Part shown: in pieces, positions 43,865-51,522 of the stretch
How positions within the stretch are numbered: position 1 is the stretch's first letter
How the letters are laid out: each line of letters opens with the position of its first letter
Source of the DNA: JANQPC01 sp039208375
GTDB taxonomy: Bacteria; Pseudomonadota; Alphaproteobacteria; Rhodobacterales; Rhodobacteraceae
DNA: 64,000 bases
Reading direction: 5' to 3'
Assembly: GCA_039208375.1 (NCBI GenBank)
Contig: JBCCRC010000009.1
Location: 5,517 to 69,516, forward strand
Program-made: the position numbers and the translations under genes
The notes under the pieces: generated by a model
Seen by the model: the letters and a program-made list of their open reading frames with translations, nothing else
The model's database searches: none
Told to the model about the DNA's origin: nothing

Positions 43865-44472
43865 TGGGTGTGGTCAATCTCGAAGAGTTCTCGCAATCTC
43901 CAGCGCCAGCCGTACCGACTGCACCGCCCGCCCCGGCTCCGGGCTCGGCAGCGGGTGCGGCGTCGGGCGATGCGTTGCGAGAGGCCTTTGAACGCGGCTA
44001 CCGCTCTGGCTGGGACGATGCCCAAGACACCCAGAGGAAGGAAGCCGCGGCACTTACGGCAGAGCTTTCGCGCAACCTGTCCGATATCAGCTTCTCGTTT
44101 CATGAAGCTCGGGAGGATGTGCTGGCCGGGATGGCGCGGTTCTACGAAGCGCTGTTTTCGGAGTTTCTTCCGTCGTTGGCCGATACAGCGCTAAAGGCCG
44201 CCCTCGTTGATGCCCTCGTGTCTGCCGCAACCGATGCCGCGCCCAATCGTGCCGTGATCGCCGTCGCTCCACCGGACGTTGGCCCGGTGCGTGAGGTCTT
44301 GCCCACCGATATCGCTCTCGATCTCTCGGTAGAGCCGGAGCCAGCGCTTCGGCCGGGCCAAGCGTACCTGACCTTCGCAGGCGGCGAGATTGAGTTTGAC
44401 TTCGCAGCCGTCACCGACCGGCTTGCGGCCTGCATCCCGGCCACCGCGGATGATGGGGCGGCAGAAGCGTGA
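43864..44472 (+). CDS. fliH: flagellar export regulator FliH-like
   Basis: The 202-residue protein has a Pro/Ala-rich N-terminus followed by FERGYRSGWDDA, the motif typical of FliH in alphaproteobacteria. A helical region and a C-terminal domain resembling the V-ATPase E subunit come next. FliH binds FliI and controls its activity. Position between fliF and fliN supports the call; sequence similarity in this family is low. Confidence 0.8.
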   Translation: MGVVNLEEFSQSPAPAVPTAPPAPAPGSAAGAASGDALREAFERGYRSGWDDAQDTQRKEAAALTAELSRNLSDISFSFHEAREDVLAGMARFYEALFSEFLPSLADTALKAALVDALVSAATDAAPNRAVIAVAPPDVGPVREVLPTDIALDLSVEPEPALRPGQAYLTFAGGEIEFDFAAVTDRLAACIPATADDGAAEA

Positions 44473-44753
44473 GCGATTCTGAGGACTCGAAAGCGGACGA
44501 AACCCGTTTTGGCGAAGTGCCCGTCACCGTGACGGTGGTTGTCGGCACGGCCCGTCCCGCCGTGCGCACGCTGCTTGAGCTGTCGCGCGATTCCGTCATC
44601 CCTCTCGAAAACCGGATCGACGATCCGGTGACCATTTACGCGGGCGACAAGATCATCGCCCATGGCGAACTTTTGGAGGACGAGGGAGATGGCGATGGCG
44701 GGGCGGGCACGCTTTCAGTCCGCATCACTGAGCTGCTGACCGATAATGGCTAG
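44469..44753 (+). CDS. fliN: flagellar motor switch protein FliN
   Basis: The 94-residue protein is one SpoA domain: VPVTVTVVVGTARPAVRTLL, ELSRDSVIPLENRIDDPVTI and VRITELL at the end. FliN forms the base of the C ring with FliM. The GTG start overlaps fliH by 4 nt and its stop overlaps fliP by 8 nt. fliM is not in the window. Confidence 0.92.
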   Translation: MSDSEDSKADETRFGEVPVTVTVVVGTARPAVRTLLELSRDSVIPLENRIDDPVTIYAGDKIIAHGELLEDEGDGDGGAGTLSVRITELLTDNG

Positions 44754-45498
44754 CCCCACTCTCCGCCACGGCGCGGGTGTTGCACTGGCTGTTGCCGCTG
44801 CCGGATGGCCAATGGTTGCCGCGGGCCAGAGCGTGCCATTCGAACTGCCCGAAGGCCTCATGCTTTCGGAGCGCGCGATCCAGCTTTTCCTGTTGATCAC
44901 AATCCTCAGCATCGTGCCCGGGCTGGCGGTGATGATCACCTGCTTTCCCTTCATCGTCACCGTGCTGGCGATCCTACGCCAGGCCATTGGGTTGCAAACC
45001 TCGCCCCCGAACATCCTGATCGTCAGCCTCGCACTTTTTCTCACTTACTATGTGATGGAGCCCGTCTTCCTCGAAGCGTGGCGCGCCGGCCTTCAGCCGT
45101 TGGGCGAGGGTGCACTTGGCCCGGTTGAGGGGCTGACCGCAGCGCTTGCCCCGTTTCGGGAATTCATGGTGGGGCGGCTGGCCGCAGATTCCTACGCTGC
45201 GCTCGCAGAGCTTCGGGGCGTGCCGCGCACGGCAGATGTAGAGACCGCGCCGCTCTCTGTGCTCGTACCGGCCTTTCTGCTCAGCGAAATCGAACGCGCG
45301 TTTCAGATCGGTTTCCTGATTTTCCTGCCATTCCTGATCATCGATCTGGTGGTGGCCGCAGTGCTGATGTCCATGGGTATGATGATGGTGCCGCCGGCCA
45401 TCGTGTCCCTCCCCTTCAAACTTGCCTTCTTCGTCGTCGCAGACGGGTGGGGTTTGCTGGCAAACGCTCTGGTGAGGGGTTACGTGCCCCAGCTTTAG
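44746..45498 (+). CDS. fliP: flagellar export gate protein FliP
   Basis: The 250-residue protein has an N-terminal signal-like helix and then the FliP core: LFLLITILSIVPGLAVMITC, FIVTVLAILRQAIGLQTSPPN split by the usual spacing, and the C-terminal IDLVVAAVLMSMGMMMVPP. It is the centre of the export gate. It ends the fliF-fliH-fliN-fliP unit and converges with flgI. Confidence 0.95.
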   Translation: MASPTLRHGAGVALAVAAAGWPMVAAGQSVPFELPEGLMLSERAIQLFLLITILSIVPGLAVMITCFPFIVTVLAILRQAIGLQTSPPNILIVSLALFLTYYVMEPVFLEAWRAGLQPLGEGALGPVEGLTAALAPFREFMVGRLAADSYAALAELRGVPRTADVETAPLSVLVPAFLLSEIERAFQIGFLIFLPFLIIDLVVAAVLMSMGMMMVPPAIVSLPFKLAFFVVADGWGLLANALVRGYVPQL

Positions 45499-45524
45499 TG
45501 CGGCTAACGGCCAGGGGCATCGTA

Positions 45525-45554
45525 CCCATATTCTGCAAATTGCTTGCATATGGG
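45525..45554. terminator. inverted repeat between converging fliP and flgI
   Basis: CCCATA (45525-45530) and TGCAA (45534-45538) pair with TTGCA (45544-45548) and TATGGG (45549-45554), leaving a 3-nt bulge and a 5-nt loop. No T run follows on either strand, so it may be a weak bidirectional terminator or an mRNA 3' end. Confidence 0.4.
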
Positions 45555-45607
45555 CCAGAGTCCCAACGCGCGCCATCTCGCGCTGCGCGCGTCTCGCGAG
45601 CCACGCG

Positions 45608-46714
45608 CTATTGCACAATGAACTCCGCATGCAGCGCGCCGGCCGCTTTGATCGTTTTCAAGATATCGATCATGTCCCGAGGCGCGACGCCCAGTGCATT
45701 CAACCCCGCAATCACGTCGGACAGGGAGGTGCCGCCGGGCACTTCCGCCAAACCCTCCGTTTCCCCCGCGGCACCGATATCAGCCTCGGTCCGCGGCACG
45801 ACGATCGATTGTCCCGACGCAAAGGGGTTCGGTTGCACTACAAGTGGCGCCTCGCTGATCCGCAGCGTCAGCCCCCCTTGGCTGACCGCCACGCGCGAGA
45901 TCCGCACATCTGCGCCCAACACGATCGTGCCAGAGCGTTGATCAACAACCACACGCGCGCGCGTCTCTGGTTCCACCACAAGATTCTCGATCATGCCAAT
46001 CGCATGGGCGGCCGAGCGGGCGCCGACGGCGGCGATGTTAACCCGCACGGTGCCTGCATCCGTCATCCGCGCCGCGGGTTGAGCAGACACGCCGTTGATC
46101 GCCACCTCGATGCGCTCAGCCGTCGTGAAATCCGGATCACGCAGAGAAAGCGCAACTTCGCGCATATGGGTGTAGTCAAACGCCACTTCCCGCTCCACAC
46201 GCGCGCCGCCGGGGATCGAACCCGATGTCGGCACGCCCTGCACGACCTCGGCGCCCTCACCCGCCGCAGCAACACCACCGGCGAGAACCGCGCCCTGGGC
46301 AACGGCATAGATCTGGCCATCAGCGGCATTGAGCGGCGTCATCACGAGCGTGCCACCCAGAAGGCTGTCAGCGTCGCCTATGGCCGACACCGTCACATCT
46401 ATTTGCGATCCGGCCCGGGCGAAGGCCGGCAGAACCCCGGTCACGAAGACAGCGGCAACGTTTTGCGGGCGGAACTGTTCGCCAGTGACATTTACCCCGA
46501 GACGTTCGAGCATGTTGCTCATGATCTCTTCCGTGAAGGGCGCGTTGCGCAGCCCATCGCCCGTTCCATTCAGCCCGACGACGAGGCCGTACCCCACAAG
46601 ATCGTTGCCGCGCACACCCTCGAATTCAACGAGATCCTTAATGCGAACGGGCGCAGCTATGGCGGGCAGAGCCACCGCAATGGCGAGAAGCGCGACAAGC
46701 GCGCGCCAGATCAC
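45608..46714 (-). CDS. flgI: flagellar P-ring protein FlgI
   Basis: The 368-residue periplasmic ring protein has a signal peptide ending AIAA (about residue 21). VRIKDLVEFEGVRGNDLVGY and GLVVGLNGTGDGLRNAPFTE follow, the unmistakable FlgI start. The C-terminus reads VAPRDMIDILKTIKAAGALH and then AEFIVQ. It overlaps flgL by 4 nt and is last in the flgE-flgK-flgL-flgI unit. Confidence 0.97.
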   Translation of the reverse strand: MIWRALVALLAIAVALPAIAAPVRIKDLVEFEGVRGNDLVGYGLVVGLNGTGDGLRNAPFTEEIMSNMLERLGVNVTGEQFRPQNVAAVFVTGVLPAFARAGSQIDVTVSAIGDADSLLGGTLVMTPLNAADGQIYAVAQGAVLAGGVAAAGEGAEVVQGVPTSGSIPGGARVEREVAFDYTHMREVALSLRDPDFTTAERIEVAINGVSAQPAARMTDAGTVRVNIAAVGARSAAHAIGMIENLVVEPETRARVVVDQRSGTIVLGADVRISRVAVSQGGLTLRISEAPLVVQPNPFASGQSIVVPRTEADIGAAGETEGLAEVPGGTSLSDVIAGLNALGVAPRDMIDILKTIKAAGALHAEFIVQ

Positions 46715-47724
46715 CTCAGAAACTCCGAAAGCGAAAGACGTGAAAGGCGCGCGGTGATCGAAAACAGAGTTTCGATCTGCACGCGCGTTGCCTCCAGCGC
46801 CGTGGCAGCCTCAAACGGATCCGCCGCGATCAGTTCATTTCGCGCAAGATCGGCGGCCGCGCGTTCGGCGGCATTCGTGGTCTCCGCAAGCGCAATGCGT
46901 TCCTGGGAAACGCCCACAGCCGCGCGCACATCTGTCAGCGCATCGCCGCTTTGGATAAGCTTCTCGCCGGCCCGCTGCGTGGCCGCGGCGCGTTCCTCGA
47001 AAAGGCCCGGAAGTGCACCGCGGTCAACCAACGTTGCAAGTGCGAGGCTCGCAAGCGTATCTCGAAGCGCGGGATCAGAGGCCAGCGGTGGAGCAGCGGC
47101 TTCCGAGTTGGGCCCGATCCGAGCGGGCGCGCGCGGATCGGTCGTGCCAAGGTAGGCGACCGTATCAAAATCGCCGCCTGGGGCGAACCATGCGTCAACC
47201 ACCGCTTCGAGATCGGCCGCCGTTGCCACCCCCGCGCCAGTGGCCGCAGTTTCAAGTGCCGCCAGTATTGTTTCGGTATCCGCGAGTGCCGGGCCATCCG
47301 TAGACCGTCCGCCAAAAAGCGTTTCACCCGCGAATTGAACGTTCAACGCCGATATCGCCGTATCAAATACCCGCGCGGCGTCGCCCGCCGCAATGTCCAC
47401 CAGCGCCGGTTGCCCGCCTGTTTCAGACAGGAGAAGGGAGTTGGCCGCGCGGCCGGCCTCTTCCGCAACAAGCCCCAGTGACAGTTGAACAGTATCTGCC
47501 CGCTGGCGAGCCTCGGCGGCGGCGGTGTTGAACGCGTCGAGCCGAGTGATCGTGGCCTCGAATGCCGCGAGGGAACCGAAATCTCCGCTAAGGCTTGTTC
47601 GCAAATCGGCTTTCCGCCCGGTGGCCAACTCAGTCGTCAACCGCTGCAGATCTGCCGACAGCCGCGCGTTTTCGCGGCGCAGCTGAAGCGATTGAGCAAG
47701 ATCCCCGATTGCCGTGAAAGTCAT
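46711..47724 (-). CDS. flgL: hook-filament junction protein FlgL
   Basis: The 337-residue flagellin-like protein links hook and filament. The N-terminus has LRRENARLSADLQRLTTELA followed by TGRKADLR, and the C-terminal helix ends with EATRVQIETLFSITARLSRL followed by SLSEFLR. The middle is variable. It lies 3 nt after flgK. Placement between flgK and flgI supports FlgL over a second flagellin. Confidence 0.85.
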   Translation of the reverse strand: MTFTAIGDLAQSLQLRRENARLSADLQRLTTELATGRKADLRTSLSGDFGSLAAFEATITRLDAFNTAAAEARQRADTVQLSLGLVAEEAGRAANSLLLSETGGQPALVDIAAGDAARVFDTAISALNVQFAGETLFGGRSTDGPALADTETILAALETAATGAGVATAADLEAVVDAWFAPGGDFDTVAYLGTTDPRAPARIGPNSEAAAPPLASDPALRDTLASLALATLVDRGALPGLFEERAAATQRAGEKLIQSGDALTDVRAAVGVSQERIALAETTNAAERAAADLARNELIAADPFEAATALEATRVQIETLFSITARLSRLSLSEFLR

Positions 47725-47727
47725 CGC

Positions 47728-49185
47728 CTAGATCCTCACCAGCTGTTGCAGCATATCGTCGATCACTTGGATCACCCGCGCGTTTGCCGCATAGTTCTGC
47801 TCGATCAGGATCAGCTTCTGAAGCTCCTGATCCGTATCAACGCCACCGGCCGCCTCTTGTTCGGCCAGCCCAAGCTGGAATGCCGCGCGGAAACCCTGTT
47901 CGCGTTCTGAGATCCGCAGGTCAGACGCCGCCCGAGAGGTCAGCTCGGCAACGAGGGCATCAAACGCTTCCGCCCCAGCATCAAGGGCGGGAGAGGCTGC
48001 AACGCGCTGCGCGCCCAGGGCATCAGAGAAGCTCTGAAGCAGTGTGGCATCGCCCCCTGGGCCCGGCGCAGCCGCGCCAAGCCCGTCGCGCAGACGGAAA
48101 AGCGCGCCACCGCGGGCGGGATCAACCAAGGCGTTCACATCGATCCGTCGGGAAAGCCCAATTTCATCGGCTGGTGCGAAGGCAAGGCCACCATCGGTGA
48201 AAAGGCCCGGATCCCCGGGCGCTCGGGTGGGATCAATCGCGGGATCCGCGAAGCGATCCACCAAATCGCGCGCCACACCATCGAGGCGCGACTGGTCGGC
48301 CACGGCAAGCGTATCGCGCACCTCAAATAACGCCCCAAGCCGGCCGCCGCCCAAAGGCGCGAAGGTGCCGTTGGCGGGGGTGCCCCGCCCATCGATCTCA
48401 AGGTCGGAAAGCGCGCCGCTGGCCAGCGTCATATCGGCGGTGATCACGCCGGTTCCCGCAAATTCGATCTCGCGCGCTGTGCCATCGATCAAAACAGCGC
48501 CGCCCGTCGTTACTAACGCAATGCGGTCGTCATCGCGGGCAAAACTGCGCACCGGAACGATCTCTGCGATTGTGTCGACCACCCGCTGGCGTTCATCGAG
48601 CAAGGCCGCAACATCGCGGCCGGCCCCGTTTTGGCGGCTGATCTGGCCATTGAGATCCTGCACCTGCGCCAGGGATGCGTTCAGAAGCGCCACGTCGCGG
48701 GCGATGGCGGCATCAGCCTCTTCGCGCAGATCCTGAACCCCGGCAGAGGCCGCATTGAGCGCATCGGTCAGGGCCTGGGCCGCCGCGCCTACAGCCGTCA
48801 GGCGGCTTGGCTCATCTGGCCGGCTCGCCGCTTCGATCAGGCTTGCGTCAAACTGGCGGATGCGGCCTGAGAGCGAGAGGTCAGATTCTGGGCTGCCCCA
48901 AAGATCGCTCGCGGCAGACAAGTATTGCGTGCGGGTGTCAGAATTGGCCAAGGCGCTGTCGGCCAACTGCCGGTCCTGGATCAGAGCCTCGTCCACCACC
49001 CGGCGCACGCCATCCACCTGCACCCCCCCGGTGCTGCCGTCCACATAACGCGTGGAAAGCTCCAACTCCCGTCGGGCGTAGCCGGGGGTTTGCGCATTGG
49101 CGACGTTTGATGACACCACACCCGCCGCCCGGGCATTGGCCGAGAGGCCGGAAACGGCGGCGGAAAGGGCTGACGTGATGCTCAT
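47728..49185 (-). CDS. flgK: hook-associated protein FlgK
   Basis: The 485-residue protein starts MSITSALSAAVSGLSANARA, then VVSSNVANAQTPGYARRELE, the axial-protein motif in FlgK form. It ends LQKLILIEQNYAANARVIQV followed by IDDMLQQLVRI. It forms the first layer of the junction on the hook tip. It follows flgE by 29 nt. Confidence 0.93.
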   Translation of the reverse strand: MSITSALSAAVSGLSANARAAGVVSSNVANAQTPGYARRELELSTRYVDGSTGGVQVDGVRRVVDEALIQDRQLADSALANSDTRTQYLSAASDLWGSPESDLSLSGRIRQFDASLIEAASRPDEPSRLTAVGAAAQALTDALNAASAGVQDLREEADAAIARDVALLNASLAQVQDLNGQISRQNGAGRDVAALLDERQRVVDTIAEIVPVRSFARDDDRIALVTTGGAVLIDGTAREIEFAGTGVITADMTLASGALSDLEIDGRGTPANGTFAPLGGGRLGALFEVRDTLAVADQSRLDGVARDLVDRFADPAIDPTRAPGDPGLFTDGGLAFAPADEIGLSRRIDVNALVDPARGGALFRLRDGLGAAAPGPGGDATLLQSFSDALGAQRVAASPALDAGAEAFDALVAELTSRAASDLRISEREQGFRAAFQLGLAEQEAAGGVDTDQELQKLILIEQNYAANARVIQVIDDMLQQLVRI

Positions 49186-49214
49186 GGCAAACTCCGGTGA
49201 CTATTGCGGCAGCG

Positions 49215-50519
49215 CTATCGCTTGATGTTGGTGGTTTCCTGAAGCATCTCGTCGACGGTCTGGATCACCTTGGCGTTCGAGGAATACGCGCGCTGCGTCT
49301 GAATCAACTGCGTCAGTTCGCCCGCCACGTCGGTGGCAGATTCCTCTACCGCAAAGGCCACAATATCGCCGGTCGGCCCGTCAGCCGCATCCCACAGAAA
49401 GAACGTGCCGCTTTCGTTCGAGGTGCGATACGTCTGGTTATCCTGCGCGATCAGGCCGTTGGGGTTCGGCAGATCAATCAATGGGATCTGGTAGATCGTC
49501 TGCGTGATCCCGATGTCGAAATTGGCGCGAACAAACCCGTTTGCGTCAACCTCAACAGATATCAGGTTGCCCACCGGAGAGCCGTCTTTTGAGATCGAGG
49601 TGGGGGCAAAGCTATCGGACAGCTGCGTAAGGCCCTGGCCCGAGCCAACGGCGCCGATATTGATCTCGATCGGGCCGCCCGCGACGTTAACGGTAAGGTT
49701 TCCCGTCGCCGGATCATAGGCGCCGCCCGATACGGTTGTGACGGAGTCAATGGTGCCGCCGCTGGCGCGTGTGGCGTCAAAGACAACCGTGTACTCCCCA
49801 ATCGTTGCGCCACCCTGAGCGGAATCGCTCAACACCACAGTCCAGGTGTTTGACGCGCCTGCTGCGGTGGGCACGGTCGGCGAAAAGGCAATGTTCACGC
49901 TTTGCGACGTACCGAGGTTGTCAAAATACTCCACCGACAATTCCAACGTCTGCCCAGACGCGCCAAACTCCGTCTCTGTGGCCGGCAGGTTAACGCCAAG
50001 GGCGATCCGCGTTGTCGGCTCTGACGTGAACTGGTTCACGTTGATCTGTACGGGCTCAAGCCCATCGCCCGTGTCCCGCGGGAACGTGGGGATGGTGCCG
50101 TCGGGGTCGGCCGGCCAGCCCATGAGGATCACACCATTATTGGTGCGCAGAAAACCCTCAGCATCTGTTCGGAACGATCCAGTTGTCGCCAGGAAAAGGG
50201 GGAAGTCCCCGGTTGGATTGTTCAGGGCGCTTTCGTTTGTTACCGGAAGAAAGCCGCGGCCGCGCACGGCCAGATCAGTGGCGTTTGCCGTGCTTTGAAG
50301 CGCACCGGGCTCATCGATCAGGCGTTGGGTGGTGACCCGCACGCCGCCCGCCGAATACGTCCCCGCGCCCGACGAAATCACGAGTGATGAGAAATCCGCC
50401 GCAGCACGCTTGTAGCCATTGGTGGCGGAATTGGCGATGTTGTCCGAAATCGTCGCAAGCCGGCTGGCATTGGCTGCAAGCCCAGCGACACCGGCATTCA
50501 GCGAAGAAGAAATCGTCAT
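49215..50519 (-). CDS. flgE: flagellar hook protein FlgE
   Basis: The 434-residue hook subunit starts MTISSSLNAGVAGLAANASR and has ISDNIANSATNGYKRAAADF. The central FlgE domain has TTRIALGVNLPATE, and the protein ends LTQLIQTQRAYSSNAKVIQT followed by VDEMLQETTNIKR. It heads the flgE-flgK-flgL-flgI unit, with its own CtrA-like promoter behind motB. Confidence 0.95.
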   Translation of the reverse strand: MTISSSLNAGVAGLAANASRLATISDNIANSATNGYKRAAADFSSLVISSGAGTYSAGGVRVTTQRLIDEPGALQSTANATDLAVRGRGFLPVTNESALNNPTGDFPLFLATTGSFRTDAEGFLRTNNGVILMGWPADPDGTIPTFPRDTGDGLEPVQINVNQFTSEPTTRIALGVNLPATETEFGASGQTLELSVEYFDNLGTSQSVNIAFSPTVPTAAGASNTWTVVLSDSAQGGATIGEYTVVFDATRASGGTIDSVTTVSGGAYDPATGNLTVNVAGGPIEINIGAVGSGQGLTQLSDSFAPTSISKDGSPVGNLISVEVDANGFVRANFDIGITQTIYQIPLIDLPNPNGLIAQDNQTYRTSNESGTFFLWDAADGPTGDIVAFAVEESATDVAGELTQLIQTQRAYSSNAKVIQTVDEMLQETTNIKR

Positions 50520-50560
50520 GCGTGACCTTTCAGTTTGCGACCCGCTTGGTTCGGGCCCGG

Positions 50561-50591
50561 GGGTATGCGGCGCGGATTAACAGAGGGCTAA
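50561..50591 (-). promoter_or_regulatory. CtrA-like flagellar promoter of flgE-flgK-flgL-flgI
   Basis: Minus strand: TTAG-N7-TTAA (50591-50577), 10 nt, ATACCC (50566-50561). The half-site spacing and the TA at the second and third positions of the -10-like hexamer match the other four flagellar promoters; the distance to the start codon is 58 nt here. Confidence 0.5.
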
Positions 50592-50609
50592 GCAGGCCCC
50601 GGCGGCGGC

Positions 50610-51449
50610 TCATGCCGTTTCGCGCAATACGATGATTTCGATACGGTTGTTGCGAACCGCCATCGGGTTTCGATCAATCGGCGCGCGGCTGGCATAGCCT
50701 GTCATCCGCTGGACCTTTCCAGCAAGAGGTTCTTTTTCCTCTATTTTCTGACGAGCAGCTGCGGCGCGGGCCAGCGAGGTTTCCCAACCGTTGTCATTGA
50801 TCACCACCACGGGCTGGGCGCGAACATGCCCGTTAACGGCGATGTCATTTTCCACGAGGCCGAACACCGGAAGCAGCTCTTCCATCAACGCGCGGAACGT
50901 CTCGGTGGGTTCATTCTGCGCGGTGAACATAGGGGTGTCTTCGGTGTCGAAGATTTCAACCACGAGCCCCTCGTCGCTGATCCGCGTCACGACGTGGCGG
51001 CGCAAAAGCTCGGTTGACATGCTTTCGCCGCCTGCCGCCAGAAGCTGTCGTTCCAATTCCGAAAGCGCGTCGGCACTGGCGTTTTGTGCGCCATCCTCAT
51101 CAGAGGTGCCAAGGTTGCCGCGCGCCTGCCGGGCTTCTGTGGGACGGGGCAGGCCCGCGCCGGTGCCGTTCTGGGCAAGCGTGTTTTCGGAATAGACGCT
51201 CTCGCCCCCAAACGCGCCCTGCCCGCCGGCAGACGCCCGCACAACAGAAATGGTAGGGTTGAAATAGTCAGCAATGCCCTTGCGCTGCTTCTCGGTCGTC
51301 GCGCCGAGAAGCCACATAAGCATAAAGAAGGCCATCATCGCCGTAACGAAGTCGGCATAGGCCACCTTCCAGGCACCGCCATGGTGCCCGTCGCCCTTCA
51401 CCACGCGTTTGCGTTTGATCAGGGTAGGCGTGTTGGATTGCGCTGTCAT
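50610..51449 (-). CDS. motB: flagellar motor stator protein MotB
   Basis: The 279-residue protein has one membrane helix with the proton-carrying Asp33 in AYADFVTAMMAFFMLMWLL (residues 30-48). Its C-terminal OmpA-like domain binds peptidoglycan and ends with YASRAPIDRNPMAVRNNRIE. I used the ATG at 51449 because it has a GGAGGT site and the normal MotB N-terminus; the longer frame to 51590 adds an Arg-rich tail inside the upstream gene. motA lies 10 kb away. Confidence 0.94.
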   Translation of the reverse strand: MTAQSNTPTLIKRKRVVKGDGHHGGAWKVAYADFVTAMMAFFMLMWLLGATTEKQRKGIADYFNPTISVVRASAGGQGAFGGESVYSENTLAQNGTGAGLPRPTEARQARGNLGTSDEDGAQNASADALSELERQLLAAGGESMSTELLRRHVVTRISDEGLVVEIFDTEDTPMFTAQNEPTETFRALMEELLPVFGLVENDIAVNGHVRAQPVVVINDNGWETSLARAAAARQKIEEKEPLAGKVQRMTGYASRAPIDRNPMAVRNNRIEIIVLRETA

Positions 51450-51522
51450 CGCACCACCTCCGCCCACACCCGGGGCGAGGTATGCGGCCATCCCCTGAAC
51501 AAAAGGTAAAGCGTCGCGGCGT

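Noticed and set aside
45611..47155. 514-codon open frame on the plus strand opposite flgI and flgL
   Set aside because: It is the antisense shadow of two certain genes in GC-rich DNA, has biased Arg/His-rich composition and matches no family. The same holds for the long plus-strand frames at 8496-9554, 14380-15309 and 58413-59717.
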